A DNA stretch of 64,000 bases, from positions 248,001-312,000 of the forward strand of contig NZ_JADWOX010000001.1 of assembly GCF_016135805.1 (NCBI RefSeq), in the 5' to 3' direction. Positions 16,995-25,801 of this stretch are shown in pieces. The stretch is from Caulobacter hibisci (GTDB lineage: Bacteria; Pseudomonadota; Alphaproteobacteria; Caulobacterales; Caulobacteraceae). Each line of letters opens with the position of its first letter. Position 1 is the first letter of the stretch. The translations under genes and the position numbers were made by a program. The notes below the pieces were generated by a model. That model was not told the origin of the DNA, made no database searches, and saw only the letters and a list, made by a program, of their open reading frames with translations.

Positions 16995-18397
16995 CCGACG
17001 TCCTGCCGCCGCGCGCCGCCGGTCCGATCATCCGCACCCCCGCCGATGCGGCGGCGGCGGGCGACCCGATCTTCCAGCCGCTGCATTTCCGCAACCTGAC
17101 CGTCAAGAACCGGATCTTCCGCTCCAACATCTCGGGCATCTTCGACAACCAGGACGGCTCGCTGACCCAGACGCGGATCAACTGGGAGAGCAAGTTCGCC
17201 AAGGGCGGCGTGGGGGCGATCATCTCGTCCTACGTGCCGGTGCTGATGGAAGGCCGGATCATCGCCGGCTACGCCACCGTCCACCGCGACGAGTTCATCC
17301 CGCTGTGGGCCAAGCTGGGCGAGGCGATCCACAGCTTCGACGCCAAGTACATCATGCAGCTCAGCCATTCGGGCCGACAGATGGACCTGCCCGGCGTGCA
17401 CAACCAGATGCGCCCGAGCCTGACCTCGACCAGCAACCGGGAAACCCTGCACGGCTTCCTGTGCCGGGCCATGACCAAGGGCGACATCGAGCACACCATC
17501 GAGGCTTTCGCCGCCGGCGCCTGGCGCGCTCGCGAGGCGGGGCTGGACGGGGTCGAGCTGCACGCCGCCAACGGCTACCTGTTCACCCAGTTCCTGAGCT
17601 CGGGGATCAACGACCGCACCGACGAATATGGCGGCGCCCTGCAGAACCGCGCCCGCTTCCTGCTCGACGTGATCAGCGCCATACGCTCGCGGGTGGGGCG
17701 CGACTTCCACCTGCAGGTCAAGCTCAGCGCCATCGACCGCAACAACGTCATCCCGTGGGAGAAGAAGGGCAACACCCTGGCCGACACGGTGCAGGTGGCC
17801 AAGTGGGTCGAGGCGGCCGGGGCCGACGCCATCCACGTCTCGTCCGGCTCGCTGTTCCCGCACCCGCTGAACCCGCCGGGCGACCTGCCGATCGACATCC
17901 TGGCGGTGACCTACGACGCCATGATCAGCTCGGGCGTCTACGGCTTCCGCAACTTCCTGCTGTTCCGCTATCCGCTGCTGCGGCCGATCTTCCACTGGAT
18001 CTGGTTCCGCATGAAGAAGGGCCATCCGATCGAGGGCGTCAGCCTCGAGGAAGCCCGGGCGATCAAGGCGGCGGTGAACGTGCCGGTGCTGTGCACCGGC
18101 GGCTTCCAGACCGCCTCGTTCGTGCGCGACGCCATCTCTGAAGGCGTGGTCGACGGCGTCTCGATCGCCCGCTCGCTGATGGCCAACAAGGATCTGGTCC
18201 AGCAGTGGGCGGCCGGCGCCGACCTGCCGGAAAGGCCCTGCACCTACTGCAACAAGTGCCTGGCCAACGCGCCGAAGAACCCGATGGGCTGCTACGAAGA
18301 GGCCCGCTTCCCGTCGCGCGAGGCGATGATCGACGAGATCATGAGCGTCTACAAGCCGCGCCCCGACATGCGCATCCCCCTGGCCGGGGAGCTGTAG
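16991..18397 (+). CDS. Old Yellow Enzyme-family NADH:flavin oxidoreductase (ene-reductase type)
   Basis: A 468-residue FMN-dependent TIM-barrel enzyme. The substrate-binding pair is His191 and Asn194 and the proton donor Tyr196 (LHAANGYLFTQFLSSGINDR), which match yeast OYE1 in identity and, by chance, in number; RTDEYGG follows. Such enzymes reduce the double bond of alpha,beta-unsaturated carbonyls. In plants the relative OPR3 acts on the jasmonate precursor. Unusual points are a hydrophobic insert around residues 315-345 (FLLFRYPLLRPIFHWIWF), which may dock at a membrane, and a C-terminal cluster CTYCNKC...C with spacing close to, but not the same as, the Fe-S site of 2,4-dienoyl-CoA reductase. 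The start overlaps the previous stop. Confidence 0.9.
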   Translation: MTDVLPPRAAGPIIRTPADAAAAGDPIFQPLHFRNLTVKNRIFRSNISGIFDNQDGSLTQTRINWESKFAKGGVGAIISSYVPVLMEGRIIAGYATVHRDEFIPLWAKLGEAIHSFDAKYIMQLSHSGRQMDLPGVHNQMRPSLTSTSNRETLHGFLCRAMTKGDIEHTIEAFAAGAWRAREAGLDGVELHAANGYLFTQFLSSGINDRTDEYGGALQNRARFLLDVISAIRSRVGRDFHLQVKLSAIDRNNVIPWEKKGNTLADTVQVAKWVEAAGADAIHVSSGSLFPHPLNPPGDLPIDILAVTYDAMISSGVYGFRNFLLFRYPLLRPIFHWIWFRMKKGHPIEGVSLEEARAIKAAVNVPVLCTGGFQTASFVRDAISEGVVDGVSIARSLMANKDLVQQWAAGADLPERPCTYCNKCLANAPKNPMGCYEEARFPSREAMIDEIMSVYKPRPDMRIPLAGEL

Positions 18398-18398
18398 G

Positions 18399-19961
18399 AT
18401 GGCGGCCAAGCAAGCGGTGACGGCGGTCGAGGCCCATCTTGCGGCGACGCGCTGGCAGTTGCGGCTGGGCGTGGCGGTGGTCGCCCTGCTGATCGCATTC
18501 GCCGTGGTCGTGCTGGGCGTCGGCCTGTGCGCGGCCCTGCGGCTGTCGGGCTCGGCGACGCCGCGCTACGCCTCCGACGTCGATCACTTCAAGTACGGCT
18601 CGATCGGCTCGGAGCCCCAGAGCGGCGTGCCCTACGCCGTCTGGAAGGCCCTGCCGGCGCTGTATCCGGCCCAGTTCGAGGGCCGCAACGACTACACCGC
18701 CTTCGGCTTCCTCTACGAGACCGACGCGCAGGGCCATCGCAAGGACCTGCCGATCGGCGTCTCCAAGCGCCAGGTCAACGGCGTCGACGTGGTCTGGCTC
18801 AACTGCGCCACCTGCCACACCGGCACCTGGCGGGCCTCGGCCGGTGGTCCCGTGCATGTCGTGCCGGGCATGCCGTCCAACAATCTCGATTTCCACCGCT
18901 TCGTATCGGTGCTGCTGGTCGCCGCCGCCGACGAACGGCTGGAGCCGGCCGACCTGTTCGGGCCGATGGAGAAGGCCGGGGCGCATCTGGACTGGTTCGA
19001 CCGCCTGGTCTGGCAGGCCGCCGTCATGCCGCGCTTCCGCGAGGGCCTGATCCGGGTGCGCGGCCGCCTCGATCCGCTGCTCAAGCGCCAGTCGCCCTGG
19101 GGCCCGGGCCGGGTGGACACCTTCAACCCCTACAAGCTGATCCAGTTCGGCACCCCGGCCGCCAGCCTGACCGAGGCCGAGGTGCACGGCGTCTCCGACT
19201 TCCCGGCGATCTTCAACCAGCGCCCGCGCGAGGGCATGGAACTGCACTGGGACGGCAACAACACCTCGCTGCAGGAGCGCAACCTGTCGGCCGCCATCGG
19301 CGCCGGGGTCACGCCCAAGACGGTCGACCACGCCTCGCTCCGCCGCGTCGCCGGCTGGCTGATGGACCTGCCGGCCCCCGAGAGCCCCAACTATCCCGAC
19401 CTGGGCGCCGTCGCCCGCGGCAAGCAGACCTACGCCGCCGAATGCGCCGCCTGCCATGGGACGCAGGAGGCTTCCGGCTACGTCTTCAAGGGCGCCAAGC
19501 TGGGCAAGGTCACGCCGATCGCCCTGATCGGCACCGACCGCGCGCGACTGGACTCCTACACCAAGGAGTTCCGGGCCCAGCAGTTGGACAAGATGTTCGC
19601 CGGCACGCCCTACCAGTTCCGCCATTTCCGCAAGACCGACGGCTACGCCAACCAGCCGCTCGACGGCCTGTGGCTGCGCGGGCCCTATCTGCACAACGGC
19701 TCGGTGCCGACCCTGGCCGACCTGCTGAAGCCTCCGGCCGAGCGGCCCAGGGCCTTCCTGCGCGGCCAGGGCCAGGACGTGGTCGATCCGGTCAATGGCG
19801 GCTTCCGCGCCACGCCCTGCACGCCCGGCCAGCCGACCCCGCGCGGGACGGCCTGCTACGACACGGCCCTGGCCGGCAACGGCAACGGCGGACACGTCTA
19901 CGGCGTCGGGCTGACGCCCGACCAGAAGGCCGACCTGCTGGCCTATCTGCTGACTTTCTGA
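18399..19961 (+). CDS. RoxA-like di-haem cytochrome c, membrane-anchored
   Basis: A 520-residue protein with one N-terminal membrane helix (about residues 22-46) and the rest exported. It has two haem c sites, Cys136-His140 (CATCH) and Cys349-His353 (CAACH), 213 residues apart. The region DHFKYGSIGSE...GVPYAVWKALPALYP, with DLPIGVSK before the first haem and RGPYLHNGSVPTLADLL after the second, is that of the RoxA-like/di-haem peroxidase-like family. RoxA itself is a secreted dioxygenase that cleaves polyisoprene double bonds; other relatives are peroxidases or MauG-like. The assignment to RoxA rather than a peroxidase rests on recalled motif resemblance only. The gene starts two bases after the Old Yellow Enzyme stop. 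Confidence 0.8.
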   Translation: MAAKQAVTAVEAHLAATRWQLRLGVAVVALLIAFAVVVLGVGLCAALRLSGSATPRYASDVDHFKYGSIGSEPQSGVPYAVWKALPALYPAQFEGRNDYTAFGFLYETDAQGHRKDLPIGVSKRQVNGVDVVWLNCATCHTGTWRASAGGPVHVVPGMPSNNLDFHRFVSVLLVAAADERLEPADLFGPMEKAGAHLDWFDRLVWQAAVMPRFREGLIRVRGRLDPLLKRQSPWGPGRVDTFNPYKLIQFGTPAASLTEAEVHGVSDFPAIFNQRPREGMELHWDGNNTSLQERNLSAAIGAGVTPKTVDHASLRRVAGWLMDLPAPESPNYPDLGAVARGKQTYAAECAACHGTQEASGYVFKGAKLGKVTPIALIGTDRARLDSYTKEFRAQQLDKMFAGTPYQFRHFRKTDGYANQPLDGLWLRGPYLHNGSVPTLADLLKPPAERPRAFLRGQGQDVVDPVNGGFRATPCTPGQPTPRGTACYDTALAGNGNGGHVYGVGLTPDQKADLLAYLLTF

Positions 19962-19974
19962 AGGGGGAGCGACC

Positions 19975-20397
19975 ATGAGCGACGGCCTCAGCATCGGCTG
20001 GTCGAACGAGCAGGAGAAGCGCGCGCGCGACGTCTATCGCGCCGTGCTCGGCTTCAACATGTTCCTGCACCTGGTGGTCGGCCTGCTGTGCATGTTCGCC
20101 CCCAACTTCGTGTCGCAGACGGTCGGCCTGGACGCGCCGAACGTCGCCGGCTGGACGCGCGGCTGGGGCGCGACCCTGATCCTGGTCACCGCCCTCTACG
20201 TGCCTGGCCTGCTGGAGCCGGTCCACAAGCGCGCGCCCAACCTGATCGGCATCCTCGGCCGGATCTGGATGGGCACGGTCTGGGTGTTCTGCGGCGGCGG
20301 CTTCCTGTGGTTCGCCGTGTTCGACTACGTCTGGGCGGGGATCATCTTCACCTTCTACCTGCGCCTGTTCCGGGCCCACATCCAGACCAAGCCCTGA
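19975..20397 (+). CDS. Small polytopic membrane protein (140 aa)
   Basis: A ribosome-binding site GGGGGAG precedes the ATG at 19975. Three to four hydrophobic segments are visible: about 25-45 (FNMFLHLVVGLLCMFAPNFV), 62-80 (WGATLILVTALYVPGLL), 88-112 (IGILGRIWMGTVWVFCGGGF) and 113-130. The N-terminus is charged and cytosolic-looking. No haem-binding or catalytic motif stands out and no family is recognised. Thirteen bases separate it from the di-haem cytochrome gene, so it may be a quinone or membrane adaptor for that cytochrome, but that is a guess. Confidence 0.8.
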   Translation: MSDGLSIGWSNEQEKRARDVYRAVLGFNMFLHLVVGLLCMFAPNFVSQTVGLDAPNVAGWTRGWGATLILVTALYVPGLLEPVHKRAPNLIGILGRIWMGTVWVFCGGGFLWFAVFDYVWAGIIFTFYLRLFRAHIQTKP

Positions 20398-20404
20398 GGG
20401 CGCC

Positions 20405-23400
20405 ATGGCGACCGATCGCTCCCCCGCCGTCCTGATCAAGGCCCAGCCGCTGAAGGCGCAGAGCCTGCGCCTCGCCGGCGGCTTGGGCGCCGCGCCCGTC
20501 CGGCTGAAGGCCGAGCCGCTGTTCGAGAACATCGAACCCCAGTCCAGCGGCGACCTGGGCGTCACCGGCGAGGCCGGCGCTGGAGCCGAGTGGCAGAAGC
20601 TGACCCTCGAACAGGGCGACGACCGCAGCCTGTGGGACCTGTGCCACGCCCTGGCCAGCCAGGGCGGCACGGGCTTGGGCGCGGCGGGCGACGCCGGCGT
20701 CGCCTTCGCCGAGCCCGACCTGGAGCAGCAGTGGACCTATCCGGCCCCGCCGCCGCAGTTCGGCGCGGCCGCCCCGGCCTGCCGGCCCCAGCCGACCCCG
20801 CAGCGGCGCAACTTCCCGCATATCGACGGCGACAATCTGTGGTTCCGCAACGGCGCCCATTCGGGCTTCGGCGAGACCCACCAGACCGGGGCCGGCGCCC
20901 GCATCGCCCATATCGACACCGGCTACGACCCGACCCACCAGGCCCTGCCCAAGCATCTGCGGCTGGACCTGCAGCGCAACTTCGTCGATCGCGGCCATCC
21001 GGGCGACGCCAGCGACCGCTCCGAGGGCCTGTTCGTGCAGGACGGCCATGGCATGGGCACCATCGGCATCCTGGCCAGCGCGCAGTATGGCGGCGCGCCC
21101 GGGGCCGAGGTCGTGCCGATCCGCATCGCCGACCGGGTGGTGCTGTTCCGCTCCAGCACCTTCGCCAAGGCCCTGGACTACGTCTACGGCCTGCGCGGCG
21201 ATCCCCGCACGCGGATCGACGTCATCACCATGAGCATGGGCGGTCTGGCCTCCCAGGCCTGGGCCGAGGCGGTCAACCGGCTGTACGAGGCCGGGGTGTT
21301 CATCGTCACCGCCGCCGGCAACAACGAGAACGGCTTTCCCACCCGCAACGTCGTCTATCCGGCCCGCTTCAATCGCGTGGTCGCCGCCTGCGGGGTGATG
21401 GCCGATGGCTCGGCCTATGCCGATCTGGGCCCCGGCCGGATGGCCGGCAACTACGGCCCCGACAGCAAGATGGTCGCGGCCCTGTCGGCCTGCACGCCGA
21501 ACCTCCCCTGGGCGGTGGGCGGCTGCGAGGGGCTGGTCGACTGGAGCGGCCAGGGCACCTCGTGCGCCACGCCCCAGGTCGCCGCCGCCGCCGCCCTGTG
21601 GATCGCCGAGAACCGCGCCAAGGTCGACGCCTATCCCGAGGGCTGGATGCGGGTGGAGGCCGTGCGCAAGGCGCTGTTCTCCAGCGCTCGGCCCGGGGCG
21701 CGGAGCACCTTCGGCGCCGGCCTGCTGCGCGCCGACAAGGCCCTGGGGATCAAGCCCGCCGCCGCCAACACCCTGCGCAAGTCGCCCGAGGACGACGCCG
21801 CCTTCGCCCTGATCCGCCTGGCCGCCGGCCTAGGCGCGGCCGGCCTGCCGCGCTTGAGCCCGGCCGAGCAGCGGATGCTGGAGCTGGAGATCCTGCAGCT
21901 GTCGCAGTCGGCCGCGATCGAGGCAATCATGCCCGATCCGGAGGATCCGCCGGAAACCGAGACCGGCCGCCGCAAGCTGCGCGAAGCCCTGGCCGACCAG
22001 CCCAATGCGTCGCGTCGCCTGAAGAGCTTCCTGCGCGCCGATCGCACCGTGCAGCCGCCGGCCAAGCCCGCCGCCCCGCCGCCTCCCTCGGCCTCGCGCG
22101 GCGACATGGACCAGCTCCACCTGGAGCACGCCAAGGCCCCGACCGTACGCGAGCCGCCGGCCCGCCGCCTGCGCGTCTACGCCTTCGACCCGTCGTTCAG
22201 CGCCTCGCAGGACACCGCCGCGATCAATGTCGCCCGGCTGGAAGTGCCCTGGGACGCCAATCTGAAGCCCGGGCCGGTCGGCGAATATCTCGAGGTCATC
22301 GACATCGATCCGGTCAGCGACGCGGCCTATGCGCCGGTCGACCTCAACCATCCGCACCTGCTCAGCCAGGACGGCCTGTCGCCCACCCCCGCCGACCCGC
22401 GCTTCCACCAGCAGATGGTCTATGCGGTGGCGATGAAGACCATCGGCCACTTCGAGCGGGCCCTGGGACGCACCGCGCAATGGGCCTCGCGCCGCTTGTC
22501 CGAAGGCGACAAGCCGACGGAGACCGTCGGCGACGATCCCGGCAAGCCGGCCAAGCGCCGCGACCGCGAGGAATACGTCCAGCGCCTGCGCATCTATCCC
22601 CACGCCTTCCGGGGGGCGAACGCCTATTACAGCCCCGACCGCAAGGCGCTGCTGTTCGGCTATTTCCCCGCCGCCGGCGGCGACTGGCGCGACACCCCGG
22701 CCGGCCAGATGACCTTCAGCTGCCTGTCGCACGACATCGTCGCCCACGAGACCTCGCACGCCCTGCTCGACGGCCTGCATCCGCGCTATCGGGAATCGAC
22801 CCACCCCGACGCCATGGCCCTGCACGAGGCCTTCTCCGACATCGTCGCCCTGTTCCAGCACTTCACCCTGCCCGAGGCCCTGGAGCACCAGATCGCCCGC
22901 AGCCGTGGCGACCTGGCCGGCGGCGGCCCGCTGGTGCAGCTGGCCGTCGAGTTCGGCCGCGCCAACAGCCGCGAGGGCCAGTTCCAGAAGGCCCTGCGCG
23001 AGGCCGTCGACAACCTGTCGCAGGAGAAGCTGACGCAGCTGCAGGGCGTCGCGCCCGAGCTGCCGATGGAGGCCCACGATCGTGGGGCCATGCTGGTGGC
23101 CTCGGTGTTCGACGCCTTCCTGACCCTCTACGCCGCCCGCCAGGAAGAGCTGGTCGTGCTGGCCACCGGCGGCAGCGGCGTGCTGTCCGAGGGCCGGCTG
23201 CCCCAGCCTCTCGTCAAGGCCCTGGCCCGCGCCGCCAGCAAGCTGGCCGGCCAGCTGCTGACCATCTGCATCCGGGCGCTGGACTACTGCCCGCCGGTCG
23301 ACGCCACCTTCGGCGACTATCTGCGGGCGATCATCACCGCCGACCGCGACGTGGCGCCCAACGACGTGCGCGGCTATCGCCTGGCCCTGATCGGCGGTTT

Positions 23401-24076
23401 CGCCAAGCGCGGCATCTTCCCGCAGAACGTGCCGCACCTGTCGCCGGGCAGCCTGGTCTGGGAAGCCCCGCCGCCGGTCATCACCACGGCCGCCAAGCTG
23501 CTGCCCAGGCTCGACCTGGGCTGGAACCTGCGCAACAAGCGCCGCCAGTCCTGGGAGCTGTCGCGCCAGAACGCCCGCGAACTGCATGCCTGGCTGTCGG
23601 GCCGCCGCTGGGACGGCGGGGCCTGGGTCGCCTTGCCGGCAGACGAGCAGGCCACCGACCTGGAGCTCAAGGCCTTCGGCCTCTATCGCGAGCCGGGGCC
23701 GCGAACGATCGACTATGTCGAGAACGGCGAGACCTTCCACGAGGAGGTCGAGATCGGCAAGATCGAGGTCCACTCGGTGCGGCCGGCCCGGCGCACCGGT
23801 CCCGACGGCGTCACCGTCAGCGACATCGTCGTCGAGATCACCCAGAAATGGACCGACAGCGGCGGGATCACCCGCCGGGGCGGCTGCACCGTGCTGTTCG
23901 ACCTGGAAAGCTACCAGGCGCGCTACCTGATCCGGAAGCGGGTGGCCAACCTGGCCCAGGCCTGGGCAGAGACCGCCGCCGCCCCGCCGCCACGCTCTCC
24001 CGGCAAGGCTCGCAGCGCCTATTTCGGCGTCATGGGCGCTCGCGAGCCCTTCGCCATGCTTCACGACTGCTGTTGA
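20405..24076 (+). CDS. Dual protease: subtilisin (S8) domain plus thermolysin-like metalloprotease domain in one chain
   Basis: A 1223-residue protein. The first half is a complete S8 protease: Asp171 (IAHIDTGYDPTH), His215 (DGHGMGTIGIL), Asn306 (TAAGNNENG) and Ser386 (SGQGTSCATPQVAAA). After a Pro-rich linker (about 540-570) the second half contains a gluzincin zinc site, His781-Glu782-x-x-His785 (VAHETSHALLDGL), with the third ligand Glu808 in LHEAFSDIVA. A beta-rich tail follows. No signal peptide is present, so the protein acts in the cytosol or leaves by another route; the first 150 residues may be a propeptide. The gene is seven bases after the membrane-protein gene and 14 before the metallo-beta-lactamase-fold gene. 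Confidence 0.88.
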   Translation: MATDRSPAVLIKAQPLKAQSLRLAGGLGAAPVRLKAEPLFENIEPQSSGDLGVTGEAGAGAEWQKLTLEQGDDRSLWDLCHALASQGGTGLGAAGDAGVAFAEPDLEQQWTYPAPPPQFGAAAPACRPQPTPQRRNFPHIDGDNLWFRNGAHSGFGETHQTGAGARIAHIDTGYDPTHQALPKHLRLDLQRNFVDRGHPGDASDRSEGLFVQDGHGMGTIGILASAQYGGAPGAEVVPIRIADRVVLFRSSTFAKALDYVYGLRGDPRTRIDVITMSMGGLASQAWAEAVNRLYEAGVFIVTAAGNNENGFPTRNVVYPARFNRVVAACGVMADGSAYADLGPGRMAGNYGPDSKMVAALSACTPNLPWAVGGCEGLVDWSGQGTSCATPQVAAAAALWIAENRAKVDAYPEGWMRVEAVRKALFSSARPGARSTFGAGLLRADKALGIKPAAANTLRKSPEDDAAFALIRLAAGLGAAGLPRLSPAEQRMLELEILQLSQSAAIEAIMPDPEDPPETETGRRKLREALADQPNASRRLKSFLRADRTVQPPAKPAAPPPPSASRGDMDQLHLEHAKAPTVREPPARRLRVYAFDPSFSASQDTAAINVARLEVPWDANLKPGPVGEYLEVIDIDPVSDAAYAPVDLNHPHLLSQDGLSPTPADPRFHQQMVYAVAMKTIGHFERALGRTAQWASRRLSEGDKPTETVGDDPGKPAKRRDREEYVQRLRIYPHAFRGANAYYSPDRKALLFGYFPAAGGDWRDTPAGQMTFSCLSHDIVAHETSHALLDGLHPRYRESTHPDAMALHEAFSDIVALFQHFTLPEALEHQIARSRGDLAGGGPLVQLAVEFGRANSREGQFQKALREAVDNLSQEKLTQLQGVAPELPMEAHDRGAMLVASVFDAFLTLYAARQEELVVLATGGSGVLSEGRLPQPLVKALARAASKLAGQLLTICIRALDYCPPVDATFGDYLRAIITADRDVAPNDVRGYRLALIGGFAKRGIFPQNVPHLSPGSLVWEAPPPVITTAAKLLPRLDLGWNLRNKRRQSWELSRQNARELHAWLSGRRWDGGAWVALPADEQATDLELKAFGLYREPGPRTIDYVENGETFHEEVEIGKIEVHSVRPARRTGPDGVTVSDIVVEITQKWTDSGGITRRGGCTVLFDLESYQARYLIRKRVANLAQAWAETAAAPPPRSPGKARSAYFGVMGAREPFAMLHDCC

Positions 24077-24090
24077 GAGGGGGAGGGGCG

Positions 24091-25431
24091 ATGACCGAGC
24101 ACCGCGCCAAGGTCAGGATGTATCGCCACGGACTGGGCGACTGCCTGCTCGTCCGCCTGGCCCGCGACGGCGACCGGGACTTCAACATCCTGATCGACTG
24201 CGGCGTCATCCTCGGCACCAGCGACGCCCGCGCCAAGATCAACCGGGTGATGGAGAACGTCGTCGCCGAGACAGGCAACGTCATCGACCTCCTGGTGGTG
24301 ACCCACGCCCATGGCGACCACGTCTCGGGCTTCCTCCAGGCCGAGCCGATCTTCCGCAAGCTCGAGGTCGGCCAGGTGTGGATGGCCTGGACCGAGGATC
24401 CGACCGACAGCTTCGCCAAGTCGCTGCTCGACGGCGGCGGCAAGCGGCGGGCGGTCGACGCCCTTCAGGCCGTCGCCGGCGACATGCAGGCGGCGGGCGA
24501 CGCGGCGGCCGGCGAGCGCATCGCCGGGCTGATGGACTTCTTCGGGATCGACGACGTGCCGTTCGGGGCGGCGGGCAGCCGGGCCACGACGGAAGACGCC
24601 GTGCAGGTGGCCCGCGAACTCGCCCCCGAGGGCAAGCTCGTCTACTGCAAGCCCGGCCAGGATCCCTACCGGCCGCCGGGCGCCAAGGCTCGGATCATGG
24701 TCCTGGGGCCGCCGCGCGATCACGACCTGATCCGCAAGTCGACGCCCAGCACCAAGGCCCCCGAGACCTTCGACATGGCCGCCGACGCCCCGCAGGGATC
24801 GCCGCCGCCGGGCGTCGAGGGCCGGCCGTTCTCGCCGCTGTTCACCCTGCCGCTGGACGTGGCTCAAACCCTGCCGTTCTTCCAGGATCGCTACTGGAAC
24901 CAGTCGGGCGAGGCCGGCTGGCGCGGCATCGACGACGTCGCCTCCAGCGCGCTCGACTTCGCCATCAAGCTCGACAACGACACCAACAACACCAGCCTCG
25001 TCCTGGCCATCGAGCTCGACGGCGACAGCGTCAGCAGCGACCCGGGTCGCGACGTCCTGCTGTTCGCCGCCGACGCCCAGGTCGGCAACTGGCTGTCATG
25101 GAAGGGCGTTAAGTGGACCAAGCCGGAAGGCGAGGCCGACGTCGAGGGCCTGGATCTCGTACGCCGCACCATCGTCTACAAGGTCGGCCACCACGGCAGC
25201 CACAACGCCACGCTCAAGGACTATCTGCTGTCGATGGAGCGGCTGCGCATCGCCCTCAATCCCGTCGACGAGGTGATGGCCGGCAAGAAGCGCTGGGATC
25301 ACATCCCCCTGCCGTCCCTGGAGGCGGCCCTGCGCGAGCAGGCCAAGGAAGGCCTCGTCCGCGCCGACGAAAACGGCGTCACCGGCCCCCGCATCACCGA
25401 GGACCCGCTGTTCTACGAGGTGGTGGTTTAG
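24091..25431 (+). CDS. Metallo-beta-lactamase-fold hydrolase, ComEC/competence-type
   Basis: A 446-residue protein without signal peptide. The metal-binding motif THAHGDHVSG (HxHxDH) is at about residues 71-80, preceded by an LLVRLARDGDRDFNILIDCG start strand. Further metal-site residues are likely in FAADAQVG and YKVGHHGSHNATLKDYL, a combination seen in the ComEC/Rec2-like branch, whose members hydrolyse nucleic acids or other phosphodiesters. Between them lies a large insertion (about 105-270) not usual for the minimal fold. GGGAGGGG precedes the ATG. It is the last gene of the plus-strand block and is followed by a repeat element. Confidence 0.85.
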   Translation: MTEHRAKVRMYRHGLGDCLLVRLARDGDRDFNILIDCGVILGTSDARAKINRVMENVVAETGNVIDLLVVTHAHGDHVSGFLQAEPIFRKLEVGQVWMAWTEDPTDSFAKSLLDGGGKRRAVDALQAVAGDMQAAGDAAAGERIAGLMDFFGIDDVPFGAAGSRATTEDAVQVARELAPEGKLVYCKPGQDPYRPPGAKARIMVLGPPRDHDLIRKSTPSTKAPETFDMAADAPQGSPPPGVEGRPFSPLFTLPLDVAQTLPFFQDRYWNQSGEAGWRGIDDVASSALDFAIKLDNDTNNTSLVLAIELDGDSVSSDPGRDVLLFAADAQVGNWLSWKGVKWTKPEGEADVEGLDLVRRTIVYKVGHHGSHNATLKDYLLSMERLRIALNPVDEVMAGKKRWDHIPLPSLEAALREQAKEGLVRADENGVTGPRITEDPLFYEVVV

Positions 25432-25440
25432 CGGTAATTT

Positions 25441-25576
25441 CCCTCTCCCGTGGGGAGAGGGAGGGGCCCGCCGCGAAGCGGTGGGAGGGTGAGGGCGTAC
25501 GCCGCCAAACGGCGTGCCGGCACGCCGTCTACAGTCCCTAACCCCTCATCCGGCGCTTCGCGCCACCTTCTCCCTC
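25441..25576. repeat. Intergenic palindromic repeat element (type 3), with hairpins
   Basis: It begins with a hairpin (CCCTCTCCC-GTG-GGGAGAGGG) ten bases after the hydrolase stop, a plausible terminator. It contains a perfect 20-bp palindrome, ACGGCGTGCC/GGCACGCCGT, at 25509-25528, and ends with CCCCTCATCCGGCGCTTCGCG, a run common in dispersed intergenic repeats. The stretch 25432-25634 holds no other gene candidate. Confidence 0.75.
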
Positions 25577-25634
25577 AGGAAGAAGGATGCATGGGAAGCG
25601 CTCCGCCGCGCTGAACTGAAGAAGGAAGAAAGGG

Positions 25635-25708
25635 TGGAGGCCCGGCCCGGAATCGAACCGGGGTGCACGGATTTGCAGTCCGCTGCGTCACCACTCCGCC
25701 ACCGGGCC
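25635..25708 (-). tRNA. tRNA-Cys (anticodon GCA)
   Basis: The minus strand folds into a full cloverleaf. The acceptor stem GGCCCGG pairs with CCGGGCC, the discriminator base is T and CCA is encoded (25635-25637). The anticodon loop CTGCAAA gives anticodon GCA. The T arm CCGGTTCGAATCCGG is canonical. The U73 discriminator is the identity base of tRNA-Cys. The gene is complete at 74 bases. Confidence 0.97.
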
Positions 25709-25801
25709 ACCGGGTCGACACAAGGTTGCGTCGGCGAAGAGGCGGATGGCTATCAGACGGCGGGCGTGCTCGCAATGGTCAACTTGCCTCTTCCCCAACC
25801 T

